A DNA stretch of 64,000 nt from Orientallactaga sibirica (GCA_036365145.1 JAEOAD010000012.1:41918501-41982500); one strand, 5' to 3'. Shown: positions 1-13,019, counted from the first letter of the stretch. The notes: generated by a model from the sequence alone, not told the origin. Numbers and translations are program-made.

Positions 1-375
1 AAGGCTGTGTGCCACAGCCCTTTCTATGTTTCTGTCTGTGCTGTTCAGAGCTGAAGACCCCTGATGCGATAACCTCCTTGAGTGGCATTTTTCCATTCTG
101 GGATTTATCCTTCTGTTACGACATGGGGATCCAGTGGAACAGATGAGTGTTAGAGACATTTCTGAGCAGTGTCCAGGAGGTCTCAGCTCTGCGGCCATTG
201 AGCTTTGATTTGCTAAGACCATGAAGAAGAAATAGTGGCCTTGGTGGGAAGGTTGTGGGAAGCCGAATTCAGAAGTGGCCTAGAGAAGTATGTATTGCCA
301 GGAACACTCTAGGAATGTGGGGTCATTGTTACTTATTCCACTTCTGGAACCATTTCAGCATCTTTTATGTGTTTA

Positions 376-702
376 TGTGTGTGTGGCATGCATGCATGTG
401 TGTATGTAAATTGTATGTATGTGGGTAAACATGTCTATACGGTTCAGAGGTCGACCTCTGGTGTTTTTATCTATCACTCTCCACTTTGCTTTTAGAGACA
501 GGGTCTTTAACTATACCTGGAACTCACTGAATTGGCTAAACAAGTTAGACAACAGGCCCTGGGGGTCCTCTTATCTCTGCTCCCCAGTACTAGGATTATA
601 GGTACATGTCGCTGTTCCCAGCATTTTTCATGCATGTTGGAATCTGAACTCAGGTCTTTGTTCTTTCATGTCAAGCACTCTACCTACAAAGTCACCTCTG
701 CA
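376..702 (-). repeat. B4-like tRNA/B1 composite SINE
   Basis: Read on the minus strand, a tRNA-like head (682-702) is followed by a degenerate B1-like middle and then a (TG/CA)-rich 3' end (362-430). This is the order seen in the better-preserved B4-like copies at 5397 and 15277. It is old and diverged. Confidence 0.55.
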
Positions 703-794
703 AATACTATTTCAGCACTTTAACATCAGGTACTGTGTTGCTAGCGTGACTGGTTGATAGTGGCCTTACCCGAATAAGTTCAATTGCTAATGTG

Positions 795-940
795 GGAAGA
801 TGCTGGATTTGAAGTTGGAGACTTGTGGTTGATTCCTCAGTCACCTGACCACTGTTGAAGATGGGCAAATCACTTGGGCTTTGAGTCTCAGTTTCTCACT
901 TGGGCAGTGACTAATAATTGCTCTATGTAATTCACCACTA
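795..940 (+). repeat. MIR relic
   Basis: The stretch has the MIR core order: a CTTGGGCAAATCACTT-like block (about 861-879), then a CTCAGTTTC block, then an AATAATTG block. It is highly diverged. Confidence 0.5.
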
Positions 941-1119
941 GAAGGACAACACACGCGACAATGTTTTATTAAGCCAGGTAAATTTTCTTATTGATGTTTT
1001 AGCATCACTGGTGAACTATGTTGTTTAGTGATCATTTCAAATATGGAAGCATTTAAAGTTATTTACCCAGACACCAATTATTATATTTCTGTGCTTTCTG
1101 AATTGTTGGTCTTGATTTA

Positions 1120-1277
1120 TTTATTTACTTTTTGGTTTTTTGAGGTAGGGTCTCACTCTAGACCAGGCTGACCTGGAATTCACTACATAGTTACAGGGTG
1201 ACCTCTAACTCACGGTGATCCTCCCACCTCAGCAACCCAAGTGCTGGGATTAACGGCGTGCACCACCACGCCCCACT
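1120..1277 (-). repeat. B1 SINE
   Basis: The minus strand reads as a 7SL-derived B1: the head is at 1277, the AGTGCTGGGATTA block at 1240-1252, and the A-tail (T-rich on the plus strand) near 1120. Confidence 0.85.
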
Positions 1278-3827
1278 AGTCTTGAGTTTTGTATATTAGC
1301 CTTGCTCTTTTATGTAAAGTGGGGTTAGGAACCCAATACCTGAATTTTGTTAGACCTGCTAGCAAGATAAAGACAGATAGGGTCTGAACAAGGGCGAGAG
1401 GGGGTTGTCTTATAAGTAGGGCCACCACAGTCAGTGCACAGCTCTTGTTCTGCTCACACATTTCAGTCAGGGCTCTTTCAAGACCTTGTTGCTAACTTCT
1501 TGCTTTCTGCCTGTGTGCTAGGTATGTGGATAATAGAATTCTAGATGTGGAATGATTTATGTGGTTACTTAAAAGTGTATGCCACTACTATGCAAGAGCA
1601 AGTTTTTAGGAAGGCTGACAGAGAAAATATACCATTCATTCCCTCATCTACTCGGGAATTTATTAATGACGCATGGAAGCCAATTTCCTAGAGAAATTGA
1701 AATGAATAGGGTACCCAGTCTAGAAGTTTGTATATACTATTTTAACCCCAATTTGTCAATACGTAAGGAATCTCAAAAGAGGTTACATAATTATTTCAAA
1801 GCACACAGGTAATTTGAGAGGCAGAAAGCCAAAAGATCAGTCATAAGGGAAAGTGGAAGAGAAAAACGTCTATTCCATCAACTGGTCTTTGTGACCATAG
1901 CAAGAGTTTCAGGGTCTTCACACCAAACAGAGGAAGAGTGTCGCATGGAGTGCTTTTGTAAATTGCCACGTGAGCTCGGCCACCGTGTATTTTGTTGGTG
2001 TGAACTCATTCTGTGGAATCTTCTCTCAGACTCTGATCCCTACCCATGTATCTATCTGGTTGAGTGAGGCTGATCGGTTCCGAGCATGCTGTAGTACCAG
2101 TAGTGGTCTGAAGATGGCAGCATTGTGCGAGCTATCCGCTTTTCTATGGTCCACAGCCCTATTTGGGTTTCTGATTGTCACTCAGGCTTTCTTCTGCTTA
2201 ATGACTGTGTGTATGTAAATGACTCTGCTTTTCTTCTATGGAAGAGGTCCCATCTATCATTCCTGTTTTGGTTTTCAGCTAATGATTACATGTAATTACA
2301 TTCAAATAAAATATTTACAAATAATTACATATTATTAGTGGCATGTAAAATTTGGAATTCATGAACATCAGTGTTGATGAAAGGTACCCTTCAATTTGGG
2401 AGGTGTTAGCCTGGGTATTATTATTTGGTTCTGCTTAAAAGACATTAGCGACTAAGAGTCAGCAATTCTCTTTTTGCAGGTGTTTTTACAAGGCTTAGGA
2501 GATTTTTTTTTTTTCACTTCTTGTTTATTTTTTTGATAATAGGTAGGATATTTGTTTGGAAAATCTCCAGGGAATATATTATAGATTCACATCTGGAGAG
2601 TTCTATGAGGCAAATAAATTACATTTTCCTAAAATTTCCAGTAGCAATTAGGTGTCCGTGACCTCTAAAGAGTCCCCAAGGGGTCACCCAGTTCAACTCA
2701 AAGCCAGCTTTGCATATAAAACCAGGCAGTAGGAGAGAAGTGTGATTGCTCCTTCCGCTCAATTAGTGGTCTGATTGAGGTCTTCATCAGTATTGAAAAC
2801 AAAAAGACAAGTGTCACAAGCAAGTCCTTAATTCAAATTTTGCCAACACTTGAGTTTTCGGTTCAAGTTACCATTTCTCATTATCCATCAGCCGCACACA
2901 AGCTGCAAATGGAAAAATATCTGAGAGCAAAAGGTCTAATTCTCTCAGGATGGTTCTCAGAGATGGCATCTAGGGACTTTTTTTGGTTGATGAATGCAGG
3001 AAGCCAAAGGGAAAGATAGACAGGGAAGGAGCAGATGGAGCTGTGGAAGGTTGAAGTTTCTGGAAGGACTCCCAGATGAGGTAAGGGGCCAGAAAGCATT
3101 TGAATCATGGGAAGGAAGACGTACAGGGTTCTTCCCACCGGGGCTGCCCTGATTCTAGGAACACTTTGAACTAGAGACACATCGTGCAGTGATGGGTTAT
3201 AGTTAGTCAAACAGATTCAGTCTTTGAATTCCTGCTGTCCAGTGGGACGAGTGACCACATCCATGGGCGGATGGGTGAAGCTCTCAGCCTATTTAGATTT
3301 GGATCGTAGCCGTGGCCATACATTACTGCCTTATGTATATAGTGATGTAGCATAAGAAAGATTAAACATGTTCTTAATAACTGGCCTACATGTTCCTGCA
3401 GCTGGCTTCATATGTTGTGTGTTGGATGTTTTTGAATGTAGCAGCACATTTTCCACAAACTCTTCCATATTCAATGTTAAGGATCCCAAGGATGTCACAT
3501 AATGAGCCGAACGTGCAAGATAAATTAGAGAAGCCAGCTAAAAGCCACTAAGAAGACACCATGAGATTCAAGTTTTCTCTATTTTAGACTTTTACTTTCC
3601 GATTATTTGACAACAAAGGAAAATTGAGTATTTATTATTAGTATTCTTTTTTAATCTAACCATCTTAAACTGTGACAGATGTTGTGTTGAGTTCTTTAAA
3701 ATACTGAGCACTAGATCTCGTAAATGTCACCATGCAGACTGGTGTGGGTAAATCATTTCATCCTCCTAAAATCGAGTTTTCTTTTGGTAAAATAGAAGGA
3801 CGGAGCTTCCAGGTGTCTTTCAAGCTG
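1278..3827. other. TPH2: Intronic stretch without a recognised feature
   Basis: This is unique-looking intron with a 10-T run near 2508. Short ORFs here show no recognisable protein and lack splice context. I see no gene or confident repeat. Confidence 0.5.
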
Positions 3828-3992
3828 TTTATTTATTTATTTGCACATGTGTGTATGGGAGTTTGGGGGTGTACTAGGGCCTCTTGCTTGTCACACTGTT
3901 TGTATCTGGTTCACATGGGCAGTTTTGGCATTGAACCTGGGCCGGCAGGCTTTGCAAGCGAGAACCTTTAGCTATCAGGAGCTTGCTCCCTC
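3828..3992 (-). repeat. Degenerate tRNA-derived SINE
   Basis: The plus strand runs from TTTATTTATTTATTTG to a degraded GAACCTGGGCC...GGCTTTGCAAGCGAGAACC block, the minus orientation of the main tRNA-derived SINE. The head is badly eroded. Confidence 0.5.
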
Positions 3993-4022
3993 TCCCACAG
4001 GCAGCTGCTGTAATTAGTTGAT

Positions 4023-4178
4023 TTTTTTGTTTGTTTGTTTTGTTTTTTGAGGTAGTGTCTCGCTCTAGCCCAGGCTGACCTGGAATTCACAATGTAGTCT
4101 CAGGGTGGCCTCATGGTGATCCTCCTACCTCTGCCTCCCAAGTGCTGGGATTAAAGGGATGTGCCACCATGCCTGGCT
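4023..4178 (-). repeat. B1 SINE
   Basis: A B1 in minus orientation with a T-rich tail at 4023-4050, GAGGTAGTGTCTCGCTCTAG at 4050-4069, and the head ending in GCCACCATGCCTGGCT. The next about 110 bp (4184-4296) look like a much older B1 relic in the same orientation. Confidence 0.85.
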
Positions 4179-4874
4179 TATTAATTGATTTTTTGAGTCA
4201 GGACCTCACTATGTAACCCAGGCTTAGCTCAAACTTGTAGTAGTCCTGCTTCTGCTCATCTAGTGTTAGGATTACTAGTTTGTGTCACCATGCCATGTTC
4301 ACCAAGATCTGTTCAAAGCTGAATCAGAACTTGTGACTTCTCACTGTCCTTGGAAATGCAAATCGATTCTGGCTTCAGGGTCTTTGCACGTGGTAGTCTC
4401 TCTTGAGAATACTGTTTGCAAGATCTTTACACAGCTGTCAGTTTCATTTCTGAATCTTTTGAAGAAGATTGCCACTAAAATAGCCCCATTCACAGAGGAC
4501 ATCCCGCACCACCCTGTCATGTTTTCTGCTTAATATCTGACACATTACATGGTTTTATTACCTGTAGAGCATATTCCATCTGAAATTGTCCTGTTCATTG
4601 ATTGATTGATTGATTTTTTTAACTCTAGTTCCCTGCCTCATCTCAGCAGCATGATCCTTGATAGGATCAGAGGCTTGTTGGCTTGTTCCTTGCATAAATA
4701 TCTTTAGCACATATAGCAGAACTTGGCAGAAAATAGTTGCTTAAGAAGGATGTGTAGACTAGATGGATAGACTCTCAGTCAGGAAACCGGTAACCCAGAG
4801 AGGCTGTTGCTACAAAGCTAAGTCACAGTAGGGCCCAGAACTCAGGTTCCTTGATGTACTTTTTGTCTTTCAGG

Positions 4875-4928
4875 TCCACACACACACACACACACACACA
4901 CGCACGCGCACGCACGCACTCACACACG
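4875..4928. repeat. (CA)n/(CACG)n microsatellite
   Basis: A run of about 14 CA units grades into CACG/CGCACG units and then CACACACG. Confidence 0.95.
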
Positions 4929-5116
4929 TCTAACTTATAATTTATTAATTGACTCATTTGTGATTTGTTTATTCACCAAATATTTGCTGAACTCTTAGAG
5001 TGTTTTTGGAACTCTTAGAGTCTTTTGGATGTTATAAATCAACCGGGGATGGTATTGTTTCCCTGGGAACATTTAGGAATATCTGAAGATATTTTGGTTG
5101 TTAAAATGGAGGTGAG

Positions 5117-5386
5117 GGCTGGAGAGATGGCTTAGTGGTTAAGGCGCCTGCCTCCTAAGCCTAAGAACACCAGTTCCAATCTCCAGTGGTTCCAATCTCC
5201 AGGTCCCACGTTTAGCCAGATGCAAGTGATGCAAGGGTGCAATGCTGCACTTGACCACAAGGGGGTGCGCGTGTCTAGATTTCATTTGCAGCAGCTGAGA
5301 GGCTGCTGATGCGTCCATCTCTATCTGTCTTCCTCTCCCTTTCTCTCTGTCTCTCTCTGTGTCTCTCTCAAAAAAAAAAAAAAAAA
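5117..5386 (+). repeat. tRNA-derived SINE, long subfamily
   Basis: It starts GGGCTGGAGAGATGGCTTAG, has a tRNA-like box A/box B head, a TC-rich stretch (5313-5370) and an A-tail. An 11-base phrase in the head is duplicated (around 5173-5201). An extra segment lies between the CAGATGCA block and the TCTAGATTTCATTTGC block, as in the copy at 35194. The TSD GGAGGTGAGG is at 5108-5117 and 5387-5396. Confidence 0.9.
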
Positions 5387-5396
5387 GGAGGTGAGG

Positions 5397-5770
5397 GTGT
5401 TGGGGAGATGGCTTGGTAGGCAAGTACTTGCTGTGCAAACATGATGACCCGAGTTCAGCTCCTCGCACTCATGTAAAAACCAGATGTGGTAGCGCATGCC
5501 TGTAATACCAGGACTGGTGAGTCAGGTGGATCCTCAGGGCTTGCTGGGTACTCAATCTAGCTGAAGCAGTGTGCTCTAGGCTCAGTGAGAGACCCTGTCT
5601 CAAAAATAAGGTGGAGAGTAACTATGGAAGATACCCAACATCAACCTGTGGCTTTTACATGCATGTGCACATGGGCATAGGCACCCTTCTCCCACACATG
5701 TGCCTATTTAATGTAACACACATACACATTTGCATGCACACCCTCCACACATAAAATTAAAAAAAAAAAA
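5397..5770 (+). repeat. B4-like tRNA/B1 composite SINE
   Basis: A tRNA-like head (GTTGGGGAGATGGCTTGG) is followed by a B1-like middle (GCGCATGCCTGTAATACCAG), then AGAGACCCTGTCTCAAAAA, then a CA/TG-rich 3' part and an A-tail. It sits directly behind the tRNA-derived SINE at 5117. Confidence 0.8.
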
Positions 5771-6006
5771 CCCTGAGGTGGGGGAGGTTAATGGCAACTA
5801 GCGGATGTTAGGCAAGGATACTATTAAACATGTTTATATAGGATATCCTTCCCAAACAAGGAATTGTGTATTACAAAGTGCCCACAGTGCTCAGGTTGGG
5901 AAACCTTGCTTTGAAAAACTAAAGGTACCTGCTTCCATACAGCTCATAGTGTAGTATATGGAGACAGATGATTGAACAACTTCCATCATGCATAAAGGAA
6001 ATACTG

Positions 6007-6228
6007 GGCTGGAGAGATGGCTTAGTGGTTAAGATGTTTGCAAAGCCAAAGGATCCCAGTTCTATTCTCCAAAACCCACGTAAGCCAGATGCACAAGGGG
6101 CACATTCATCTGGAGTTCATTTGCAGTTGCTGGAGAATAGGTGCACCTATTCTCTCTCTCTCTCTCTCTGCCTCTTTCTCTTTCTTAAGTAAATAAAAAA
6201 CATATAAAAAAGAAACCTTATAAAAAAG
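6007..6228 (+). repeat. tRNA-derived SINE
   Basis: Head GGCTGGAGAGATGGCTTAG, (TC)n at 6152-6185, then an A-rich tail. A perfect 11-bp TSD, AGGAAATACTG, lies at 5996-6006 and 6229-6239. Confidence 0.93.
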
Positions 6229-7462
6229 AGGAAATACTGACAATGTCAAATGTGGTATGTTGGAAAGTAAGGAAAACATGCCATAGAGTAAGGAGCTGTG
6301 TCATGGGTGCCATGAGCTGTGCGGTCCACAGCGTGGACTGGAATGTTGGAAGGAAAGGAGATTTTGCCTCTGCAGGGAAAGCTTAATGACGTGGAAATGA
6401 CCAGTCCTTTGGGTCCAGCTCAGTCCTGCAGTGCATGGGACCATCAGCTTCAGAGGTCATCCCATATTAAAAAGCAAATAAAACCCTCCTGAGCCAAGGG
6501 ACATCTTAACCCCCAGATAAAAATACAGCAAACTGCCATGTGCTAGAAATAACAATTAGTTTGTGCTCCTTTTCAGGATGTTGAGATTCTCCTCTTTCTC
6601 AACATCAGCCCTGTCATTACAATGCAGGATAGTGTTTAATTTCACTCCATTGCTATTGCTCATGGCCAGATTCTCACTTTTCTCTTACAGTAAACATAGT
6701 GATTTTATCCCCTCTCAATAGCAGCATGAGTTTTATTGGTTGTGCGGCTATTTCACTAAGTTGACTTTTTGAACCCAACTGAGGCAATGGTAGATTTTAA
6801 TGTCAAACGGACATTGTAATAGCAGATGCTGATCAAACTAGGGCCCATGAAGACATTATATACACACCTACACATATAAATCCACATCTGCACATTCATA
6901 TGCATGTGTAAATACACATTAATATTTTGCTAAAGACATACTAAAAATATGGTTTTGAAAGTTTGGTAGGTATAGACTTGCTTTCTTGGTTTTTCTTTTG
7001 TTTCTTTGCCAAGCACTGGCACCTAGTATGTGCTCAACAAATGTCTTCTGCATGAATAAAAAAATTTCAGAGGTCAGTTGGAGATGACTAGATTCCAGCT
7101 TATTTTTCTAAACTTGTTTGTATTACTTACGTCACTGGCACACAGGTTGGTAAGTACAAGTAGCATATTCTTATGGGATATCACTGATACACTTCTTAAT
7201 TCCTAAAACTGTTTCCTTATTTTCATAATTTTTATAGGGGCTATAACTTGGCCCATAAAGTTTCTGAATACAGGAAGCATAAGACTCCTCATGGTTAAAC
7301 TTTTTCCATATTCCTTAAACTTCAGGCAAGATAAGCAGGCAAGAGGATGGGTTACAAAACATGGTCTGATTTAACTCTAAGTTGATAATGCTGAATAAAT
7401 TATACACAGTTCAACATTTTATATAGGGTATCATTTTATTCTATGGAAGACCTGTTGACTAA

Positions 7463-7597
<135 letters not shown>

Positions 7598-8484
7598 TGA
7601 GGCTGTGAATGAAAATATCCTTCCCTAGCAAAATGTATCAAGGTCATGGGAAATATTGATTTGTTTGAGCATTTCTACTCACAGTTACCCCATAAATATT
7701 TAACATGGAGGATTTGGCACCTCAGATGTGGGTGCTGACCTATCTTTTTTGCACTTCTGAAAATGGGTCAAACCTTTCTGGGTTTGTGGTGTGACTGGAA
7801 TGGATGAGCAGCCATGTGCACAGATCAACAGGAGTGGCAAATGCATGTACAAATGCTGGGTAACAAATGGCTGGCCTAAATTTAGTGCTGAAAAGTGGGG
7901 AGTGCTAGCAGTGACCCTACTGATGGAAATTCGCATGTGTGGGTGGATTTGATAGTTTGGTTTCTGTCACATCCATGGCTCCCACTGACTTCCTAGCTTC
8001 TACTGTCCAAAGAGGAGTTCAAGATTAGTTCAGTTTCTTTGGAATTAGTGTATGCCAAAATACTGGTGAATGTAAAGAGTTAAAAAACAAAAACCAAGCA
8101 TATTTTCAAGGAGGCATGTATGTTTACAAAATATTAATACTTTGGCACAAAATGATCATTTATTTAGAAATGGTAAGGCCTGAGGTAGTCTGATAACTTT
8201 AATGTTTTGGTAATTTAAGAATTGCTATATTATGGGGAAGTATACAATCTGGAAATGTTACTGAAAATAACAATCTTTCTTCAATTCTTCAGACTAAGGT
8301 CAGTATTATGGACTGGACTAGGGGTTTTATTATGAGCATTGATTATTGCTACACAATACAATTAGGAAATAAATTGTTATTGGAACTTTGTGCTTGTTTG
8401 TATTCTTGAAAGATGTGATTCATTGTAGTTTTATTGAGTCTGCTGGTGTTATGACTCCACTAATAATTTATTCATTCCTTAAAA

Positions 8485-8750
8485 ATTTGGTTGAGCACTT
8501 ACAATGTGGCATGCACTAGGCCCAACACTGCAGATGAAAAGAAAAAAGGTAATGAAGAAACTGAGTCTTAAGAAAATAACAACTTCACCAAACTCTTTAG
8601 ACATCTTAACCCACTTATCCTCATAACAGCCCCGTGACATAAATGGTGGTGTTGTTACAGATAAGAAAACTGAGGTATAGATACTCAAGGACTTGCCTAA
8701 GTCACACAACTACTATGTTAAGATCTATAGCCAAATCCAGGCAGTGTGGA
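8485..8750 (-). repeat. MIR relic
   Basis: The plus strand shows the reverse MIR order: TTGAGCACTTACAATGTGGC, then TTATCCTCATAACAGCCC, then AAACTGAGG and GACTTGCCTAAGTCACACAA, then CCAGGCAGTGTGGACC. Confidence 0.8.
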
Positions 8751-9118
8751 CCCTGGGATCAAAACCTGAGGCTATCCTGCCTGGGGTTCTTGCCATCCAG
8801 TAACTGACCTCTAGTGTTGGGATAAAGAGCCGAGCAGATAATAGTAAACATGAAGTAAGTGAGTTTGGAGCATCCTCAGCCATGCCTGAGAAGGCATTCT
8901 GATGAGGATCCCATGGCCTATGCGGAGTCTCTGAGGATGGGGAAGGTGGATTAGGAAAGGAGAGGATGTATGCATTAGTAGTGGACCAACGAAGTGGGTA
9001 CCACCTGGGCTGCAATCACTTAAGGAATTAGTTGAAGCCTGTTATGACTGGAATAGATAATAGTGGTCAACATAAGAAAAACCTGATGTAATATGGTAAA
9101 TTAAAAGAAATTCTGGGG

Positions 9119-9333
9119 GGCTGGAGAAATGGCTTAGCAGTGAAGGTGTTTGCCTGTGAAGCCAAAGGATCCCGATTCGATTCTCCAGGACCCACGTAAG
9201 CCAGATGCACAAGGGGCACATGCATCTGGAGTTCGTTTGCATGGCTAGAGGCCCTGGCGTGCCCTTCTTTCTCTGTCTGCCTCTCTTCTATCTCTCCCTC
9301 TCTGCTTGCAAATAAATAAATAAATAATTTAAA
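9119..9333 (+). repeat. tRNA-derived SINE
   Basis: Head GGCTGGAGAAATGGCTTAGC, a complete body, TC-rich stretch, and tail AAATAAATAAATAAAT. A short TSD, AAATTCTG, flanks it near 9107 and 9334. Confidence 0.9.
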
Positions 9334-9967
9334 AAATTCTGAATGAAAAATACATTTGGTGTTAATTTCAGAGCAGCAGCTAAAGCCCATAGCAATAGCA
9401 CGCTGTCATTATCCCCGTCAGATCATGCCCACTACAGAGTACTTCTTGATTTCCCTGAAAGAAGTCAGTCAGAAAATGATGTAGCTCCTGAGCTACATCT
9501 ATTTACATTCTACTCAGACAGTTTATAAATTGTACCAGAAGCAAAGAAACAAATCTCTCCCACGGCCCCCAACTTTTGACAGGGTCTCCTGGTCTGTTTA
9601 ATGAGGCATGAGCAGGCAGCACTGGGGTGAATCTGTTGTTTTTGCTCCTATTGGTGTGGACAGAATTGTCTGGAAATGGAAATAGGCCAGAAATATGCAC
9701 ACTGAAGGGCATTGTCCTCCGTACATCTTTGTGTTCTGGTCCATCACCTCTAGTCATTAGCATTCTTCCATTCGCAAATCTCAACACTCCAGCATCCTTC
9801 TTATGATGGCTACTCCAGACCATTTTTACAATTCAGATGCTGTTTTTATAAGAAATACCTTCTGACTGTTCACAGAGATTATAGAACATGAGAAACCTTT
9901 CTTAGCAGCCCCTTCTTGCCTTGCCCATGTAAGTGTCTAAACATCTCTTCTTAACACTTTTTTTTTT

Positions 9968-10117
9968 GAGGTAGTGTCTCACTCTAGCCCAGGCTTATCT
10001 GGAATTCACTATGTAATCTCAGGTTGGCCTCAAACTCACAGCAATCCCTTTACCTCTGCCTTGATCCATTAGGCTTTGTAGGCAAGTGCCTTAATCACTG
10101 AGAAATCTCTCCGTTCC
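9968..10117 (-). repeat. Chimeric SINE: tRNA-SINE head fused to B1 body
   Basis: On the minus strand the element starts with about 55 bp of the tRNA-derived SINE head (plus strand about 10062-10117, including GGCAAGTGCCTTAATCACTG). It then switches within about 5 bp of position 10060 to an internal B1 position and runs to the B1 A-tail, a T-run from 9958 on the plus strand. The same TSD, TCTTAACAC plus T's, lies at 9949-9957 and 10118-10126, so both parts arrived in one insertion. Confidence 0.8.
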
Positions 10118-10256
10118 TCTTAACACTTTTTTTTTAATGTGAGGAAAAAAATGATACACCTGGGCCTAACAGAAGGATTATTTGATTAATAACATTATCA
10201 TAATTCCTGTGCAAATATCCTTATAGTTTTGAATGAAGTTACCTCTTATAGTAAAA

Positions 10257-10456
10257 TTTATTTATTTATTTATTTGACAGAGAAAGAGGGAGAGGGAGAG
10301 AGAAAATGGGCACACCAGGGCCTCCAGCCACTGCAAATGAACTCCTGACGTATGTGCCCCCTTGTGCATCTGGCTAACATGGGTCCTGGGGAATCGAACC
10401 TGGGTCCTTTGGCTTTGTAGGCAAATGCCTTAATCGCTAAGCCATCCCTCCAGCCT
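10257..10456 (-). repeat. tRNA-derived SINE
   Basis: The plus strand runs from ATTTATTTATTTATTTGACA through a purine-rich stretch to GCTAAGCCATCCCTCCAGCC, a full-length minus-orientation copy. Imperfect flanks (GTAAAATTT and GTAAATTT) may be its TSD. Confidence 0.93.
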
Positions 10457-11329
10457 GTAAATTTTTTTTATTCTATTCTAACTGCAGCTGAAATGTGGGT
10501 TCCTAAGTTGCTGGAAGCTTTGGAATAGCCTTTATAACTTTTACATAAATATCCACAAGTCACCTTTACTCCTGGAATAGAAGAACACTTTTAAGATTTA
10601 TGCTGTAATTTTTCTAAGGGCATAAATGTTATTCTTCAGAACTGGCCAAGTACTTCCAAGTGGTATATCTATAGTTTGGAGGAGAACTTACAGTTTTTTC
10701 TTACTCTTTTTTTTTTTTTTCCTTACTCTTAACAATGTTTATTTGCCCAATTGGAAATAGAAATAAGACAAATATGGAGAAGCTTATGAAAGCTGACATA
10801 AAGCTGATCACTATAAAAACTACCCCTACTCCACACGAGGTTTGTTCTTGTGTTCCAGTGATCTGTTCTGCAGTAGGCTGGCAGCTGATCCAAGATCGAG
10901 TTAGGATGGGACTTGTCTGTACCTCCCACCACTGCAAAAAGCAGTTAACTACCAGCTAAGCTATCCAGAAAAGTGACTTTGAAAAACAGATTGAAGATAG
11001 GATAATTGATTGCTGTGTCCCACAGTCTAGCGTGTGTCTTTCATTTCACACTTTTAATCTCCATCCTAGAGTTGATCTAATAAGTGCAACATTGTTTTCA
11101 TTTATTATTTTCTTGATTGTTCATTCATTTTGTTCAACAAGCACAAAATGGATGGTCCAAATTTCAGGAAATATGGAGTTTAGTAGGGCAGTCCTAAGGG
11201 ATTGTTATGGGTTTCTGTTGAAACCAGTTGTCTTGTAGAGTGACAGTGAAGTTTGTTCACCTTAGGTGGTACATTAAGTACTTCCCCATCACTAATAAAA
11301 TACTCGGCTAAAGTAACATAAAGGAGGGA

Positions 11330-11655
11330 AGTTTTGTTGTTGTTGTTGTTTAAGCTCATGGTTTAAGTGGAAACAGTACCTCATGGCTGGGAAGGCGTGG
11401 TGCTAGGAATGGCTGGTGCCTGCGTGTGGTGGAGGGAGATTGTGAAGTGCCTTACTCACATTTCCCCAGATGACTTGGAAGCTGGAAATAATACTGGGCT
11501 ATAATCTTCATGTCAGCACCCAGTGACTCACTTCCTCCATCTAGGCTCCACTTGCTAAAGGTTCCACACCCTTTCAGAACAGTGCCGTTCGCTTGGGGAC
11601 CAAGTGTTGAAATACAAGAGTCTATAAAGGCACATTTCCCATTCAAACCATAACA
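11330..11655 (-). mobile_element. MaLR (ERVL-MaLR) solo LTR
   Basis: The minus strand begins TGTTATGGTTTGAATGGGAA at 11655. It carries the MaLR phrases CACTTGGTCCCCA and a GGAGGAAGTGAGTCACTGG-like block. The 3' end near 11330-11355 is uncertain. No internal region is attached. Confidence 0.75.
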
Positions 11656-11716
11656 GATGATAAGGAAATGGTTGCCAGCCGATGACTTGTGAATCTTATT
11701 TAAAAAAATCATCTTG

Positions 11717-11944
11717 GGGGCTGGGGAGATGGCTTAGTGTTAAGGTGGTTGCCGGCAAAGCCAAAGGACCCAGGTTTGATTCCCCAGGACCCATGTAAAG
11801 CCAGACACACCAGGGGGTGCATGCATCTGGAGTTTGTTTGCAGTGGCTGGAGGCCCTGGAGTGCCTATTCTCTCTCTCTCTCTTTCTCTCCCCTGCCTAT
11901 TTCTGTATCTCTCTCTCAAATAAATAAATAAAAGTAAAATATTT
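11717..11944 (+). repeat. tRNA-derived SINE
   Basis: Head GGGCTGGGGAGATGGCTTAG, (TC)n at 11871-11915, tail AAATAAATAAATAAAAG. A perfect 13-bp TSD, AAAAAAATCATCT, lies at 11702-11714 and 11945-11957. Confidence 0.95.
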
Positions 11945-12661
11945 AAAAAAATCATCTCAAAAGCAAAAGGCAATTTCTGCTTCTTCATGGGTAAGTGTAA
12001 GTTCTAGTTCTTTATTTCCTTCAGTCAAATGACCTTACTTACCCCCATAGTAATTGCTGGAATAGTACATATAAATCCATCTTTTTGTGTTTCCAGTTTA
12101 AGTATATTTAATTGCTTTTTTTTAAGCCTTCATTTTAGGATGTCCTTGTATGGCGAGTTTCTTGTTTTACTTTTATATAGCTACTCATCAGAATTCTCTG
12201 AACAGCTTTCTACTTATTATGATCATTTGTATTTACTGCCCCTTCTAACAACTCTGGAAGGTGGTCCTAATCACTGCCAGGCTGGGGAGAGCTTGCACAG
12301 GCCTTGTAGGTTCTCTGAGGTCATTAGCAAGGTTGGTAGTACTGGCAGAGTTAGGACTAAGGTTAGTGGTGCTGACAGAGTTGGGACTTTTGCTGCTTAG
12401 TTTTATACAGTTTAGGTGAGACACTCCTTCCTTCCTCATCCCCCTCTTTTCATGAAGAACAATTGCTAGGGGTGATGGCTTATATTGTCAACCTGACAGG
12501 ACCTAGAACCACCTGGGAGGGATTATCTGTTTTAGGTTAGCTTCTGGGCTTGTCTGTGAGTAATTTTCTTGATTAGGTTAATTAAGATGAGAAGACTCAC
12601 CTGAACTGTGGGCAGCATCATTCCATGGGCTGGAGTCCTGGACTGTATAAAAAGGAGAGAG

Positions 12662-12855
12662 GGCTGGAGAGATGGATCAGCTGCTAAAGGTACTTGCTTC
12701 CAAAACCTGATAGCCCAGGTTTGATTCCCCAGTGCCAACATAAAGCCATAAGCACAAAGTGGCACATATGTCTGGAGTTAATTTGCAGAGGCATAAGGTC
12801 CTGGCATGTCCATACTCTTTCTCTCTGTCTCAAATAAATAAATAAAAATTTTTTT
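12662..12855 (+). repeat. tRNA-derived SINE nested in LTR
   Basis: Head GGCTGGAGAGATGGATCAGC, tail AAATAAATAAATAAAA. The TSD AAAGGAGAGAG lies at about 12651-12661 and 12856-12866. Confidence 0.93.
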
Positions 12856-12960
12856 AAAGGAGAGAGCTGGTTGACACCATTATTCATTGGTGTCTGCTTT
12901 CTCATGGTGAGCTAAATATGAGCAACTCTGTTTCAAGTTCCAGTCTCCTTGCCTTTTCTT

Positions 12961-12988
12961 TTTTTACTTTTTCTTTTTGTATTCCTTT

Positions 12989-13019
<31 letters not shown>

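Noticed and set aside
4875..4928. CRISPR-like or satellite array
   Set aside because: It is a simple dinucleotide repeat with CG interruptions, without spacers.
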